Shown here: positions 7,814 through 15,690 of the stretch, one piece after another
Numbering within the stretch: position 1 is the stretch's first letter
How the letters are laid out: every line of letters begins with the position of its first letter
Origin: CAXXHQ01 sp963665265
Lineage (GTDB): Bacteria; Planctomycetota; Planctomycetia; Pirellulales; Thermoguttaceae
NCBI GenBank assembly: GCA_963665265.2
Contig: OY762224.2
Span: 248,001 to 312,000 of the forward strand
Direction of reading: 5' to 3'
DNA length: 64,000 nucleotides
Notes under the pieces: generated by a model
The model's input: only the letters and a program-made list of their open reading frames with translations
Database searches by the model: none
What the model was told of the DNA's origin: nothing
Program-made: the position numbers and the translations under genes

Positions 7814-9082
7814 CTTATAAAACACCCGTTGCGCTTTGCCTTCTTGACGGGCGAGTTCGCCGGGACGGAAGACGTCCCCTTTCGGCGAGAATCCGAGCGT
7901 CTCTTTAAGATGTTTTTCGACCATGTAGCCGGTCACGCCTTCCTCGGCCTCGACGTTGATCCTTACGTCTTTCACTCCGTTGATCTCTTCGATGATGATC
8001 TGATAGTGCGGCTTCACGCCCGGAATTTCCATCAAGGCGTGTTCAATTTGGCTGGGGAAGAAGTTCACTCCCTTAACGATCAGCATATCGTCGACGCGCC
8101 CGGTGATCGGCGCAATGCGAACGTGCGTCCTTCCGCATGAGCATTTCTCGCGCGACACGACCCGCGTCAAATCGCCGGTGCGGAATCGAATGACCGGTAA
8201 CGCCTCGCGAGTCAACGCCGTAACGACCAGCTCGCCGAGTTCGCCGTCGGCGACCGGCTCCGTTCCGCCGCGCCGCACGACTTCGACGACGTAGTGATCT
8301 TCCCAAACGTGTAAGCCTTCATGAGCCGGGCAGTCCATCCCCAACGTGCCGACGCCGCCGGTCTCGGTCATGCCGTAAATATCGAACACGTCGATGTTCA
8401 TCGCCTCGGCAATTTTCCGCTTCATGCTCTCCGAGAACATCTCGGCCCCGAAAATGCCGATCTGCAAGCTGGGAATCGACGTCTTTTGCTCTTCGAGCAT
8501 TTCGAGAATCCGCGTCCCGTACGAAACGACCCCGGTAAGAACGCGCGTGCCGAAATCGTTAGCCAAGCGAAGTTGCCGCGCGGTGTTCCCCGCCCCGGTC
8601 GGAAGAATGAACAGTCCGGCGGCGCGAGCGCCGTGATAAAATCCGAACCCGCCGTTGAACAGACCGAACGAAGGCGTAATTTGCACGACGTCGCCGGGCA
8701 AGGCCCCCGACATCCGATAGCAACGGGCCATGCACTCGGCCCATTGATTCAAGTCGGCCGCGGTATACGGCATCACCACAGGCGTCCCCGTCGATCCGCT
8801 CGACATGTGCATCTCGGCGATCGTCCGCTTCTCGACGCAGCTCATCCCCATCGGATAGTGCAGACGAAACTCCTCCTTGCTCATCAACGGCAGCTTCGCC
8901 ACGTCGTCGAGCGTGCGGATTTTGTCCGGCGTCGCCCCGACCTTCTCAAACCGCTCCCGTTGCACGGGATTATTTTCGTAAACGTGACGAACGATCGCCT
9001 GAAGACGCTCCGTCTGCAATCGGGTTAGCTCGTCGCGAGAGAGGGTTTCCGCCTGAGGATTATGATAGCCGACGTTGCTCAT
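7811..9082 (-). CDS. PaaK-family phenylacetate-CoA ligase-like enzyme (copy 1)
   Basis: This belongs to the adenylate-forming PaaK branch, which activates aryl acids such as phenylacetate as CoA thioesters via an acyl-adenylate in the cytosol. The phosphate-binding loop SSGSTGTPVVMPYT lies near residues 94-107, DIYGMTETGG near 234-243 is the adenine/aryl motif, and the C-terminal subdomain contains GRVDDMLIVKGVNFFPSQIE. At 423 aa it is complete. The true substrate is unknown; in anaerobes such ligases often pair with indolepyruvate oxidoreductases, which are not seen here. A second copy at 33936-35261 is clearly paralogous. The TAG stop codon lies inside a heptamer repeat unit. Confidence 0.9.
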   Translation of the reverse strand: MSNVGYHNPQAETLSRDELTRLQTERLQAIVRHVYENNPVQRERFEKVGATPDKIRTLDDVAKLPLMSKEEFRLHYPMGMSCVEKRTIAEMHMSSGSTGTPVVMPYTAADLNQWAECMARCYRMSGALPGDVVQITPSFGLFNGGFGFYHGARAAGLFILPTGAGNTARQLRLANDFGTRVLTGVVSYGTRILEMLEEQKTSIPSLQIGIFGAEMFSESMKRKIAEAMNIDVFDIYGMTETGGVGTLGMDCPAHEGLHVWEDHYVVEVVRRGGTEPVADGELGELVVTALTREALPVIRFRTGDLTRVVSREKCSCGRTHVRIAPITGRVDDMLIVKGVNFFPSQIEHALMEIPGVKPHYQIIIEEINGVKDVRINVEAEEGVTGYMVEKHLKETLGFSPKGDVFRPGELARQEGKAQRVFYK

Positions 9083-9188
9083 TTTAGTCGCCTTTGAATG
9101 CTGCCGAAAAATTCCATTCTAGCGAGAACGCGACCGAATCGCAATTTAAGCGGCAAAATGCGAAAAAAAGACGCGGTTTTCCTGCCGC

Positions 9189-9209
9189 GTCTATGCCCTA
9201 TGCCCTATG
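9189..9209 (-). repeat. short heptamer array providing the stop codon of the next gene
   Basis: Two CCCTATG units (9196-9202 and 9203-9209) and a partial third lie at the end of the DUF1559-like gene. Read on the minus strand, the unit 9203-9209 supplies part of the last alanine codon and the TAG stop (9205-9207). The coding end has therefore either been built from, or been extended into, the repeat. Confidence 0.75.
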
Positions 9210-10197
9210 CCGCGTCTTTGCGGCGGCGTTTCTTAATGACGGTCACGGCAATCAGTCCGACGCCCGAGGCGGCCGCAATCGCTTGAACGACGTATTCAAG
9301 CCACCACGGATCGGTTCTCCAGTGCAGCCCCGGATCGTCATCGAGATTGACCTTTTCGCCGCCGTTGCGCGTCGCCAAGGCGCGAAGATTCTTGACGAGA
9401 AAATCGGCGGAAAGAAGCTTCACCGATCCGTTCGCAAACGCCACGTTGGCGTATTTCGTCGGACGGTAGAGAAGCCCAGGCGTAAATTTCTCATGAATGG
9501 AAAACATCGCCGTCGTTTTGGCGAGGTTCTGCGGATCGCATAACTCGTCGAGCGAGAGATCGCGAGGCTCTGTCCAATGAGGAATCTCATCTGCAATTTC
9601 GACAAACAAGATCGTCGTGGCCGGATCGTCGGTTATTTCTTTGCGAGTCGTCGGTTCTTTGCCAGGCCAAATCGTCTTCGGACCAATAACGACGACGTAG
9701 CCGGTTCCTGTTGGAAAAACAGTATGCAATGCACCGGGGCAATGTAAATCATATAGGCCTGCTTTGCAAAGATTATCGTTAACCGGATCGTTCCATGGGC
9801 GTTCGGGATGGTACTCTTCGGCAAGCGCACTGTATTCTTTCGTTAATGCCGTGACCCGCCAACTCCAAATCGGCTTTCCGCCCTCGTCCGTGACATAGGC
9901 GGCCGGAAACTGTTTATTCGCATCTTCGCAGTGAAAAACAGCCTCGCTAACATCATGCATAAATGCATTACATAAAACTGGTTTTACAAGAATCTCTATG
10001 ACATTGTACGGCGCGATAAAAATCAATCCCCCGACGGAGAACGCTAACGCGAAGAAGAATGTTCGCCAAAAACGAAATATAAAAAAGAAGACCAAAAAGA
10101 CTAACCAAGCTCCGCCGAGCCCAAATATGGCGTACGTCGAAACGAGAAAAACAGCGGCCAACGCAAGGGTCAGAATTCGATCGTTCAGCGGTTTCAT
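9205..10197 (-). CDS. DUF1559-like membrane protein (330 aa)
   Basis: The central part looks like the DUF1559 domain that is expanded in planctomycetes: FPAAYVTDEGGKPIWSWRV (about 118-136) near the front, PWNDPVND, and near the end VAFANGSVKLLSADF, which corresponds to the usual H-x9-DG-type motif with N in place of D. Typical DUF1559 proteins begin with a type IV pilin-like methylation motif and one helix. This one instead starts with MKPLNDRILTLALAA and about three tightly packed membrane segments within residues 8-75, and it ends with a further helix (about 300-320) and a basic tail KKRRRKDAA. It is probably anchored in the inner membrane with the domain outside. Function unknown. A run of triplicated repeats separates it from lpxK. 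Confidence 0.7.
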   Translation of the reverse strand: MKPLNDRILTLALAAVFLVSTYAIFGLGGAWLVFLVFFFIFRFWRTFFFALAFSVGGLIFIAPYNVIEILVKPVLCNAFMHDVSEAVFHCEDANKQFPAAYVTDEGGKPIWSWRVTALTKEYSALAEEYHPERPWNDPVNDNLCKAGLYDLHCPGALHTVFPTGTGYVVVIGPKTIWPGKEPTTRKEITDDPATTILFVEIADEIPHWTEPRDLSLDELCDPQNLAKTTAMFSIHEKFTPGLLYRPTKYANVAFANGSVKLLSADFLVKNLRALATRNGGEKVNLDDDPGLHWRTDPWWLEYVVQAIAAASGVGLIAVTVIKKRRRKDAA

Positions 10198-10304
10198 GTT
10201 CGCCCCAGCTTCGAGGATTTGAAAAGCAAACCGGGCCTCATTCTACTTCAACGGCCTTCGCAACGCAAAGGAGCTTTCTCAGGCAGTCTTTCCGTACGAA
10301 GCTC

Positions 10305-10815
10305 ACTCCGTGCCCTCCGTGTCTCCGTGGTAAAAAATGCCCTCTCCGCGTTCTCTGCGCCTCTGCGGTGAATTAGTTTGTAGGGCGCCTCGAGCTCCGC
10401 AAGTCCCGCCATGAATGCTTCTGCTCACCCAAATCTTGCGATTCATCCCTCACCCGTGCTTTCGCGTTGCGCCCCTATGCCCTATGCCCTATGCCCTACT
10501 CCGTGCCCTCCGTGTCTCCGTGGTAAAAAATGCCCTCTCCGCGTTCTCTGCGCCTCTGCGGTGAATTAGCTTGTAGGGCGCCCCGAGCGCAGCGAATCCC
10601 GCCATGATTGCTTCGGTTCATCCAAATCTTGCGATTCATCCCTCACCCGTGCTTTCGCGTTGCGCCCCTATGCCCTATGCCCTATGCCCTATGCCCTATG
10701 CCCTACTCCGTGCCCTCCGTGTCTCCGTGGTAAAAAACTGCCCTCTCCGCGTTCTCTGCGCCTCTGCGGTGAATTAGTTTGTAGTTTGTAGGGCGCCCCG
10801 AGCGCAGCGAGTCCC
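10305..10815. repeat. 193/207-bp tandem triplication with embedded heptamers
   Basis: Copy 1 is 10305-10497, copy 2 is 10498-10704 and copy 3 (partial) runs from 10705 to about 10815. Each begins ACTCCGTGCCCTCCGTGTCT and continues through TTCTCTGCGCCTCTGCGGTG and a segment ending TTTCGCGTTGCG. Copies 1 and 2 then end in CCCTATG heptamers. Copy 1 has three heptamers and copy 2 has five, which accounts exactly for the 14-base difference in length. The gap 10198-11009 contains no gene. Confidence 0.9.
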
Positions 10816-10832
10816 ACCAAATTGCGCTGTAG

Positions 10833-10854
10833 GGAACGCCCTCTGTGGCGTTCC
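10833..10854. repeat. hairpin GGAACGCC/GGCGTTCC
   Basis: The arms GGAACGCC (10833-10840) and GGCGTTCC (10847-10854) close a six-base loop and follow CTGTAG. A second copy with a weakened stem lies at 14116-14137 with the same flank, ahead of the GT9 gene. Both copies are upstream of LPS genes (lpxK and GT9), which may be coincidence. Confidence 0.6.
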
Positions 10855-11009
10855 GCATATACGATGCGAGCCAAGTCCCGCCATGATTCGCAAAACGGGT
10901 AGATACGGTAAACACTTCTGCCCGCTGGGTTCTGGAACTCGCGCCGTTCGGGTATAATCGACGCCCGACGAATGGAATCGAGAAAAACGTTTCCCGCGGT
11001 ATATTCACA

Positions 11010-12092
11010 ATGATTAATCCGACGACATTTCACGAGATCGTAAGCGGCCGTCGCAAGGACCTCGAAGCGAGATTCTATCGCTGCGCGCTGCGAATGATCG
11101 AGACGCCCTACGCAATGGCCGTTCGCTGGCGGAATCGTCGCTACGACGCCGGACGAGCGGAGTCGGTCCGCGTCGGCGTTCCCGTGGTCTGCGTCGGCAA
11201 CATGACGCTCGGCGGCGTGGGAAAAACGCCGATGGTCGCCTGGATCGCTCGAAAATTGCGGGAACGAAATATCCGCGTGTCGGTCGTCAGCCGCGGTTAC
11301 GGAGCCGAGGCCGGAGCGGCCAACGACGAAGCGAAGGAACTTGAAATCAAGCTCCCCGACGTGCCGCATCTGCAAAATCCGAATCGAGCGGCCGCGGCGC
11401 AAATCGCCGTCGAAGAATTGGCGACGCAATTAATTTTGCTCGACGACGGTTTCCAACATCGTCGGCTTGCCCGAGATTTCGACGTCGTGCTGATCGACGC
11501 CTGGGAGCCGTTCGGCTTCGATCATGTTTTTCCGCGCGGAACGCTGCGCGAGCCGCTCGCCGGTTTGGCTCGTGCGCAGGCCGTCGTCCTTACCCGCGCC
11601 GATCAGATTTCGGCGGAGGAACGAAACGCGATTCGCGAACGAATTAAGAAGTACGCCCCCAACGCGGTCTGGGCCGAAACGTGCGCGGCCCCACAAGCCT
11701 GGGCGGCCGCCGACGGCTCGACCAGCCCGCTCGCCGAATTGTCGGGCAAACGAACGGCCGCCTTTTGCGGAATTGGAAACCCCGCCGGGTTCCGAAAAAC
11801 TCTCGAATCCTTGGGCGTCGAGCCGGTCGCCTTTCGCGAATTCCCGGACCATCATCCGTACGGCCGGGACGACTTGGACGCCTTGTCCGACCTCGTCGAA
11901 AAATCGCAAGCCGAGGCGATCGTCTGCACCGAAAAAGACTTGGTCAAGATCGGACTGGCCTCGATCAACGGCCGACCATTGCGGGCGTTACGGATCGCCG
12001 TCGAATTCTTGAGCGGCCAGACGGAGTTCGAGACGGCCTTGGAATCAATCCTAGAAAAAATCCCGGCCGATGATCCCGAAGCCTGGGATTAG
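11010..12092 (+). CDS. lpxK: tetraacyldisaccharide 4'-kinase
   Basis: LpxK phosphorylates the 4' position of the lipid A disaccharide on the inner face of the cytoplasmic membrane. The P-loop is GNMTLGGVGKTPM (63-75), preceded by the hydrophobic, amphipathic N-terminal region (about 20-45) that anchors it at the membrane. SRGYG, ILLDDGFQHRRL and FPDHHPYGRDDLDAL are all family blocks; the aspartates in LDDGFQH are catalytic or metal-binding. At 360 aa the length is normal. It shows that this organism makes a lipid A-type molecule, consistent with the core-sugar genes 2.5 kb downstream. No other lpx gene is adjacent. Heptamer arrays lie about 75 bases after the stop codon. Confidence 0.95.
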   Translation: MINPTTFHEIVSGRRKDLEARFYRCALRMIETPYAMAVRWRNRRYDAGRAESVRVGVPVVCVGNMTLGGVGKTPMVAWIARKLRERNIRVSVVSRGYGAEAGAANDEAKELEIKLPDVPHLQNPNRAAAAQIAVEELATQLILLDDGFQHRRLARDFDVVLIDAWEPFGFDHVFPRGTLREPLAGLARAQAVVLTRADQISAEERNAIRERIKKYAPNAVWAETCAAPQAWAAADGSTSPLAELSGKRTAAFCGIGNPAGFRKTLESLGVEPVAFREFPDHHPYGRDDLDALSDLVEKSQAEAIVCTEKDLVKIGLASINGRPLRALRIAVEFLSGQTEFETALESILEKIPADDPEAWD

Positions 12093-12167
12093 CGATCGCT
12101 CTCCCGCCGCGTCTTTCCTCTCTCTGCAATCTCGGCGTTCTTTGCGCGAGAATCTTGCGTTACTGCC

Positions 12168-12370
12168 CCCTATGCCCTATGCCCTATGCCCTATGCCCTC
12201 ATCCTTCATCCTTCATCCTTCATCCTTCATCCTTCATCCTTCATCCTTCATCCTTCATCCTTCATCCTTCATCCCTCATCCCTCATCCTTCATCCCTCAT
12301 CCTTCATCCCTCATCCTTCATCCCTCATCCTTCATCCCTCATCCCTCATCCCTCATCCCTCATCCCTCAT
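12168..12370. repeat. two adjoining heptamer arrays (CCCTATG then CCTTCAT/CCCTCAT)
   Basis: Four CCCTATG units (12168-12195) switch without a break in phase to 25 units of CCTTCAT or CCCTCAT (12196-12370): one CCCTCAT, ten CCTTCAT, then fourteen mixed units in which the two types alternate for several dimers before ending in a run of CCCTCAT. All share the seven-base period. Open frames encoding repeated HPSS residues across it are artefacts. The minus strand is G-rich, with GG or GGG spaced by four bases. Confidence 0.9.
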
Positions 12371-12383
12371 CCCTTCTTTCCAT

Positions 12384-12471
12384 GCTCCGCCTCGCCGGCT
12401 TCACCAATGCACGGAGCGCCGTGCGACCATCCTGGAAGGATGGCGGCCATTTTCCCCGGGTCGCGCAGCGA
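12384..12471. repeat. palindromic module, copy 1
   Basis: The module begins GCTCCGCCTCGCC and contains GCACGG-AGCG-CCGTGC (12409-12424), CCATCC-TGGAA-GGATGG (12427-12443) and the left arm and loop of a third hairpin (12454-12471). It is repeated in the same orientation at 13355-13450. In this copy the right arm of the last hairpin is lost after GCGA. Confidence 0.8.
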
Positions 12472-12526
12472 CTACCTTAAGATCGCCTTCAAACTATGAA
12501 ACGGATTCAATAAGCAGCGACTTCGA

Positions 12527-12632
12527 GGGACGTTCACGTCCCTTTCTCGGCCTTTAGGCCGTCTTCGCCTTGGGCGTTTACGCCAAGGAAAACAGCCCTT
12601 CCTTCCAGTCTTTCTTTCGGAACTTTGAGTTC
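12527..12632. repeat. array B of TTYA-loop hairpins
   Basis: The array contains GGGACG-TTCA-CGTCCC (12527-12542), CGGCC-TTTA-GGCCG (12548-12561), CCTTGGGCG-TTTA-CGCCAAGG (12568-12588, one bulged G) and CGGAACT-TTG-AGTTCCG (12616-12632). The first two match array A at 7405 in order and sequence. The third has an unrelated stem but the same loop. It lies just downstream of the Clp N-domain gene, which is on the minus strand. Confidence 0.85.
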
Positions 12633-12671
12633 CGTCGTCGAAGCCGACTAAAATTAGCTGCTCACTCGATT

Positions 12672-13151
12672 CTATTTCTGCATTAAAGAGGTCGCTTCCG
12701 CAATCCTATAGGGCTGACGAAGAATGCCCTCGATCTCCGCACGCAGTTCCTCCACGTTAAGGCCAATTCTTATTAGCGCCTGGCCCGCGATTCCCTCGGC
12801 CTGCCGTAGAAGCCCCACCAGGATGTGCTCGGCCTCTACACAAGGGTGCCCGGAATTCCTGGCCTCTTCGTCCGCATACTCCAAGACCTTCTCGGCCTCT
12901 GACGTTTTTGGCAACAATCCGGCTGCGACGAGAGTTGGCCCGCTTTTTACGTGCTTACTGAGCTCATAACGAACTTTTCTGAAATCATGATCAAGTTTAT
13001 TGAGCATGCTCGGGGTCACGCCACTCCCCTCGCCTATCAACCCCAATAGAATGTGTTCGGTTCCAATGTATTCGTGATTATGCTGATGTGCCTCCTGGCG
13101 GGCCAGTTGCATGATCTTCCGCGCACGGTTTGCGAATTGCAGCGGGTACAT
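12672..13151 (-). CDS. stand-alone Clp N-domain protein (ClpC N-terminal-like)
   Basis: The 159-aa protein consists of two Clp N-repeats and nothing else. FANRARKIMQLARQEAHQH then YIGTEHILLGLIGEGSG (about residues 6-42) and the second EAEHILVGLLRQAEGIA (about 107-123) match the start of ClpC ATPases closely. In ClpC this domain docks adaptors and substrates. As a free protein it might act as an adaptor, a decoy or a ClpS-like partner; that is inference. The start at 13151 is fixed by GGAGGT eight bases upstream; a longer open frame to 13298 lacks such a site and family similarity. No ATPase modules lie in any frame beside it, so this is not simply a frameshifted clpC. Repeat modules flank it on both sides. 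Confidence 0.88.
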   Translation of the reverse strand: MYPLQFANRARKIMQLARQEAHQHNHEYIGTEHILLGLIGEGSGVTPSMLNKLDHDFRKVRYELSKHVKSGPTLVAAGLLPKTSEAEKVLEYADEEARNSGHPCVEAEHILVGLLRQAEGIAGQALIRIGLNVEELRAEIEGILRQPYRIAEATSLMQK

Positions 13152-13321
13152 TGTTCTTGACCTCCGACACGCCAGAGTACTAGCCAAATGGAATGTTAAA
13201 AAACAGACTAAGAGGGAAAGACTGCAACTGTTAGTCAGCTTCCCATTCGCCCCATGGCTGATTCTACAACTGAAATAGCGCTCTCGACAACAGCTCATCT
13301 CTCCTGGTTTTCCCCTGGTTC

Positions 13322-13450
13322 CCAGGCTCCGCCTGGAAAACGGCTACAACCGAGGCTCCGCCTCGCCGACTTCACCAATGCACGGCAGCGCCGTGCGACC
13401 ATCCTGAAAGGATGGCGGCCATTAGCCCCGGGTCGCGCAGCGACCCGGGG
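13322..13450. repeat. palindromic module, copy 2, with extra hairpins
   Basis: In order: CCAGGC-TCC-GCCTGG (13322-13336), CGAGGC-TCC-GCCTCG (13351-13365), GCACGGC-AGC-GCCGTGC (13380-13396), CCATCC-TGAAA-GGATGG (13399-13415), and arms CCCCGGGTCGC and GCGACCCGGGG around GCA (13426-13450). From 13355 onward it is a direct repeat of the module at 12384-12471, placed on the other side of the Clp N-domain gene. Confidence 0.85.
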
Positions 13451-14603
13451 AAAAAGAACGCAACGGCGAAATCGACCCCAGAGGGGTCGCAGCCAAGTTT
13501 TGTCCCAGGGAACGAGGCCGATTAGCGAAAATCAGCTCCGATTAGCGTTCCGCCTCCTCCGCGCTCTCAGCGTTCTCTGCGCGAGAATCTTGCCGCGACT
13601 TTCATCCTTCCTCCCTCATCCTTGCTTTCGTGTCGCGCCCCTATCCCCAACGCCCAACTCCCAACGCCCTCCCCCGCGTCTCCTCCCCTCCGCGTGAAAC
13701 TTCGCGTTTTCGCTTTTTCGTGCTTTCGTGATGACTCGCGATCTATGCAAAATTCTGCATCCCCCCGCCCCTTATGCCCAACTTCGTGTCTTGGCGACTT
13801 GGTGGTGAATAATCTGCCTCCATTCGCGGTTTCTCTCCTCTTGCTGATTGCTGAAAGCTGACCGCTCTTGTTTTCGTGATCTTTGCGTTCTTTCGTGGCC
13901 AATTCGCTCGTTGCGATTCTCCGTGTGAGAACCTGTCGCGACTTTCATCCCTCATCCCTTTGCCTTCATCCTTGAATTTGTGCCACTCCATTCGCTAACA
14001 TGCTCCCCTGAATCGTCGCGCAGCGATGCGCCGCGCTCTTTGACAATTCGACTTTGCTGCAATTGCCAAAAAACGTGCGAGCCGTCGCCGTAACTCCTTT
14101 CCGCCCGGTCTGTAGGGAACGTCCTCCGTGGCGTTCCGATGACGAAAACGTTTACACCCCAACCCTTTACGACGCAATGAACGCAAAAAACGAAAAACGC
14201 GAGACGCTCAAAAACATGCTGTCGAATTATCGTAACGACATTTCGCTAAAGAACTTACGCCACGCCGCTCGCTCGGCGACCGGCGAGAATATGGGCGCCC
14301 CTCCGTTGTCCGTTTCCCTATCCTCTTGCCAATTCAGTTCTTACGAAAACGGCTATCAGCAATGCGTCCATATTCTCCGTTCCCCGTCGTCGAAAAACCT
14401 CCGTTTCCCTTGGAAACCGCACACGCTTCGGAAAAAAATCGTGTCAAAACCCCAACGACGCCTTCCACGAATAACTCCTTTGCGGTTCGCAGGTTACGGA
14501 ATTGATATTGGCGAAAACGGCGTGGTTCGCTATCCTCCCGCCATTCGTTTTAAGCGGCGAGGTCGACTTGCCGCATGCCCCTTCGTCCGAATCCGTTTTT
14601 CCA
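13451..14603. other. gene-free repeat graveyard between the Clp N-domain gene and the LPS-core operon
   Basis: No convincing gene was found in about 1.15 kb. The segment 13560-13980 is built of simple sentences such as TTTGCGTTCTTTCGTGGCC (near 13882), CTTCGTGTCTTGGCGACTTG and CCTCATCC runs, which resemble degenerate intergenic repeats seen in many bacteria and mis-read as short proteins with ATKERKDHENK-type residues. A 57-base segment (13994-14050) recurs near 47203. A GGAACG hairpin lies at 14116-14137. A frame open through 14054-15118 is not credible because it runs out of phase through the GT9 gene. Confidence 0.6.
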
Positions 14604-15662
14604 ATGCGAGTTGCCGTCTTTCTACCGAACTGGTTGGGCGATCTTACGATGGCCACGCCTACGCTTCGCGCGATGCGCCGAGCGTGGGGCCAGAGCGCGC
14701 AGATCGTCGGCATCCTGCGCCCCTACTTGAACGACGTGCTGGCCGGAACCGATTGGATCGACGAGCTTTGGCATTTCGATCCCCGCTCGAAAAACTCGGC
14801 TCTGCATTCGAGAGCGCTTGTCGCCCGAATGCGGGAAGATCGATTCGACTTGGCCGTCCTGCTGACCAACTCGCTACGAACCGCGTGGATCGCCTGGCGC
14901 GGCGGCGCCAGGGAACGAGTGGGCTACGCCCGCTACGGACGCGGACCGCTCTTGACCGGCAAAATTTATCCGCGACGAGAAAACGGAAAGATCGTCGCCG
15001 AACCGATGGTCGACTCCTACTTGGCCATCTCGCAATCGTTAGGCTGCGGCGACGAGTCGCGACGTTTGGAATTGCGAACGACGGCCGACGACGAGAATTC
15101 GGCCGATCGCGTTTTTGAAACGCTGGGCGTTCGACAAGACGGACGCTTGGCCCTGTTGAATTCGAGCGGCGCCTACGGCGGCTCAAAACTTTGGCCGCCC
15201 GAATATTTCGGCGAACTTGCCCGTCGTATCGCCGATGAGACCGATCACGACGTTTTGTTGATGTGCGGTCCGAAAGAGCGCGAATTAGCTCGCCGGATCG
15301 CCGAGTTATCGAGACATCCCCGCGTCTTCACGATGGCCGATCAACCGATGGACATCGGCACGGCCAAAGCGTGCATGGGGCGCGGCCGACTGATGATTTC
15401 GACCGACAGCGGACCGCGACATGTGGCGGCGGCGCTGGGATTGCCCGTGATTACCTTTTTCGGACCGATGCTTCCGATTTGGAGCGACAATCCGACCCAA
15501 AATGCGGTTCATTTATTGGCCGACTTGGATTGCGTGGGATGCCGAGAGCGCGTTTGCCCGCTGAAACATCATCGATGCATGAGAGACATTAGCGTGGACC
15601 GGGTTTTCCGGGAGGCGGTCGCGATGCTGGAGCCCACGACTCCTGCGAAAAAAGCGGCCTAA
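14604..15662 (+). CDS. GT9-family ADP-heptose:LPS heptosyltransferase-like
   Basis: GT9 enzymes of the WaaC/WaaF type transfer heptose from ADP-heptose to the LPS inner core in the cytosol. The start MRVAVFLPNWLGDLTMATPT shows the N-terminal nucleotide-fold block with the acceptor-side WLGD motif (catalytic aspartate at about residue 13). The C-terminal donor block ISTDSGPRHVAAALGLPVI and FFGPMLPIWSDN carry the signature of the ADP-heptose site. At 352 aa it is of normal length. ATG 14604 is chosen because it begins exactly at the family N-terminus. It opens an operon with the kinase at 15691 (28-base gap) and the GT4 gene at 16676. Donor specificity is inferred from the family. Confidence 0.9.
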   Translation: MRVAVFLPNWLGDLTMATPTLRAMRRAWGQSAQIVGILRPYLNDVLAGTDWIDELWHFDPRSKNSALHSRALVARMREDRFDLAVLLTNSLRTAWIAWRGGARERVGYARYGRGPLLTGKIYPRRENGKIVAEPMVDSYLAISQSLGCGDESRRLELRTTADDENSADRVFETLGVRQDGRLALLNSSGAYGGSKLWPPEYFGELARRIADETDHDVLLMCGPKERELARRIAELSRHPRVFTMADQPMDIGTAKACMGRGRLMISTDSGPRHVAAALGLPVITFFGPMLPIWSDNPTQNAVHLLADLDCVGCRERVCPLKHHRCMRDISVDRVFREAVAMLEPTTPAKKAA

Positions 15663-15690
15663 GGAAAGACAAGGTTTTCGTTCCGCGATA

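Noticed and set aside
10703..11008. Minus-strand open frame with HRRGAENAE and HGDTEGTE residues upstream of lpxK
   Set aside because: These residues are translations of the repeated TCTCTGCGCCTCTGCGGTG-type intergenic sequence, which is commonly mis-annotated as protein.
10305..12370. Tandem repeats considered as a CRISPR array
   Set aside because: Units are either 7 bases with no spacers or about 200 bases; there are no 24-40 base repeats separated by unique spacers and no cas gene in the window.
12070..12557. Three overlapping open frames that encode HPSS-type repeated residues
   Set aside because: They are translations of the 7-base CCTTCAT/CCCTCAT array in three phases; a heptamer has no fixed reading frame and the encoded residues simply follow the repeat.
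12672..13298. Longer Clp N-domain protein starting at 13298
   Set aside because: The extra 49 residues are unrelated to the Clp family and have no ribosome site, whereas the ATG at 13151 has GGAGGT eight bases upstream.
13567..13991. Minus-strand open frames with ATKERKDHENK-type residues
   Set aside because: They translate degenerate intergenic repeats (TTTGCGTTCTTTCGTGG and similar) and lack ribosome sites and family matches.
14054..15118. A 354-codon open frame on the plus strand ahead of and overlapping the GT9 gene
   Set aside because: From 14604 on it runs in another phase through the GT9 gene, which has clear family motifs; the unique part has no recognisable domain and arginine-rich shadow composition.
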